Translations under genes and position numbers: made by a program
NCBI GenBank assembly: GCA_005787665.1
Contig: SYAB01000366.1
Coordinates: 1 to 6,554 of the forward strand
Length of the DNA: 6,554 bases
Source: Actinomycetota bacterium
GTDB lineage: Bacteria; Actinomycetota; Actinomycetes; Mycobacteriales; Mycobacteriaceae
Reading direction: 5' to 3'
Shown here: positions 6,210 to 6,554 of the stretch, piece by piece
How positions within the stretch are numbered: the first letter of the stretch is position 1
Layout: every line of letters begins with the position of its first letter
The notes under the pieces: generated by a model
The model's input: the letters and a program-made list of their open reading frames with translations, nothing else
The model's database searches: none
Told to the model about the DNA's origin: nothing

Positions 6210-6554
6210 TCAGCCGGCGTCGCGCAGACGTCGCAGCGCGTCCCTGACCAGGCCGGGGTCGGTTGTCGTCCAGAACGGCGGCAGCGAGGCGCGCAGGTAA
6301 CCGCCGTACCGGGCCGTCGCCAGCCTTGAGTCCAGGACGGCTACCACGCCCCGGTCGTCGGTCCGGCGCAGCAACCGGCCCGCCCCCTGCGCCAGCAGCA
6401 GGGCGGCGTGGCTGGCGGCCACCGTCATGAAGCCGTTGCCGCCGGCAGCGGCGACCGCGCGCTGGCGCGCGGTCAGCAGCGGGTCGTCGGGGCGGGGGAA
6501 CGGGATTCGGTCGATCAGGACCAGGGAGCACGACGGGCCCGGGACATCGACCCC
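6210..6554 (-). CDS. dinG: DinG-type ATP-dependent DNA helicase, C-terminal 114 codons (cut by window edge)
   Basis: This is the C-terminal end of an XPD/DinG-like superfamily 2 helicase; such enzymes unwind DNA 5'-to-3', act on damaged or structured DNA and usually carry an Fe-S cluster. The frame is open from 6554 and stops with TGA at 6212-6210. The fragment begins in motif V (GVDVPG, fragment residues 1-6), then SLVLIDRIPFPRP (10-22), and motif VI QGAGRLLRR (56-64) with its arginine fingers. It then has VVAVLDSRL and the tail LRASLPPFW...RRLRDAG, which reads like M. tuberculosis Rv1329c. The Walker A motif and the Fe-S cysteines are outside the window. It lies 47 bp upstream of the peptidase gene on the same strand, with what looks like a separate promoter in between, so cotranscription is possible but not required. 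Identity rests on motifs V and VI plus the matching tail. Confidence 0.9.
   Translation of the reverse strand, partial: GVDVPGPSCSLVLIDRIPFPRPDDPLLTARQRAVAAAGGNGFMTVAASHAALLLAQGAGRLLRRTDDRGVVAVLDSRLATARYGGYLRASLPPFWTTTDPGLVRDALRRLRDAG

Noticed and set aside
6181..6210. GC-rich partial palindromes (CCCGGG, CCGGCCGG) just after dinG as a terminator
   Set aside because: The possible stems are short, overlap one another and have no U-tract. This is not distinguishable from high-GC background.
5275..6300. A 341-codon plus-strand open frame antisense to the peptidase
   Set aside because: It mirrors the conserved HEYGH lipoprotein and spans its promoter. No domain or ribosome site supports it.
6163..6531. 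An upstream extension of the peptidase frame to an ATG at 6531 (613 aa)
   Set aside because: The extension overlaps the dinG 3' end in another frame and is Arg/Pro-rich. It would also bury the lipoprotein signal peptide internally.
1..6554. A new defence, toxin-antitoxin, mobile or CRISPR system in the window
   Set aside because: All coding space is taken by five recognisable genes. I see no integrase, transposase, direct-repeat array, tRNA or attachment site.

Overview
The window is high-GC actinobacterial DNA, almost certainly from a mycobacterium (Mycobacterium sensu lato, probably a Mycolicibacterium-type species). The evidence is recognisable GlgE, GlgP and DinG proteins that read closely like their M. 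tuberculosis counterparts, together with an MspA-family envelope protein and a lipoprotein peptidase. All homology statements come from reading the translations and from memory of the families; no search was run.

Layout from left to right: (1) 1-1080, minus strand: the first 360 codons of glgE, cut by the window edge. (2) 1081-1233: a 153-bp divergent intergenic region that must hold the promoters of glgE and glgP. (3) 1234-3867, plus strand: complete glgP (877 aa). (4) 3898-4668, plus strand: a secreted MspA-family protein (256 aa). (5) 4669-4689: a 21-bp convergent gap with a perfect small hairpin. (6) 4690-6162, minus strand: a lipoprotein zinc metallopeptidase (490 aa), apparently from a leaderless mRNA. 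(7) 6210-6554, minus strand: the last 114 codons of a DinG-type helicase.

GlgE builds alpha-1,4-glucan from maltose-1-phosphate and GlgP degrades alpha-glucan by phosphorolysis, so synthesis and breakdown face each other across one short control region. The MspA-like protein and the peptidase are envelope or secreted proteins with no evident metabolic link to glucan. As I remember M. tuberculosis, glgP (Rv1328) lies directly beside dinG (Rv1329c), so these two genes look like an insertion here or a deletion there.

I see no CRISPR array, tRNA, rRNA, insertion sequence, phage gene or defence system. The most rewarding observation is inside the peptidase: it appears to be an internal tandem duplication, with an intact HEYGH zinc site in the first half and a second half that keeps the family's four cysteines and flanking motifs but has lost the zinc ligands. 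Second is a 16-residue tail on GlgP whose codons contain a strong GC hairpin, as if an ancestral stop codon was lost and a former 3' UTR became coding.
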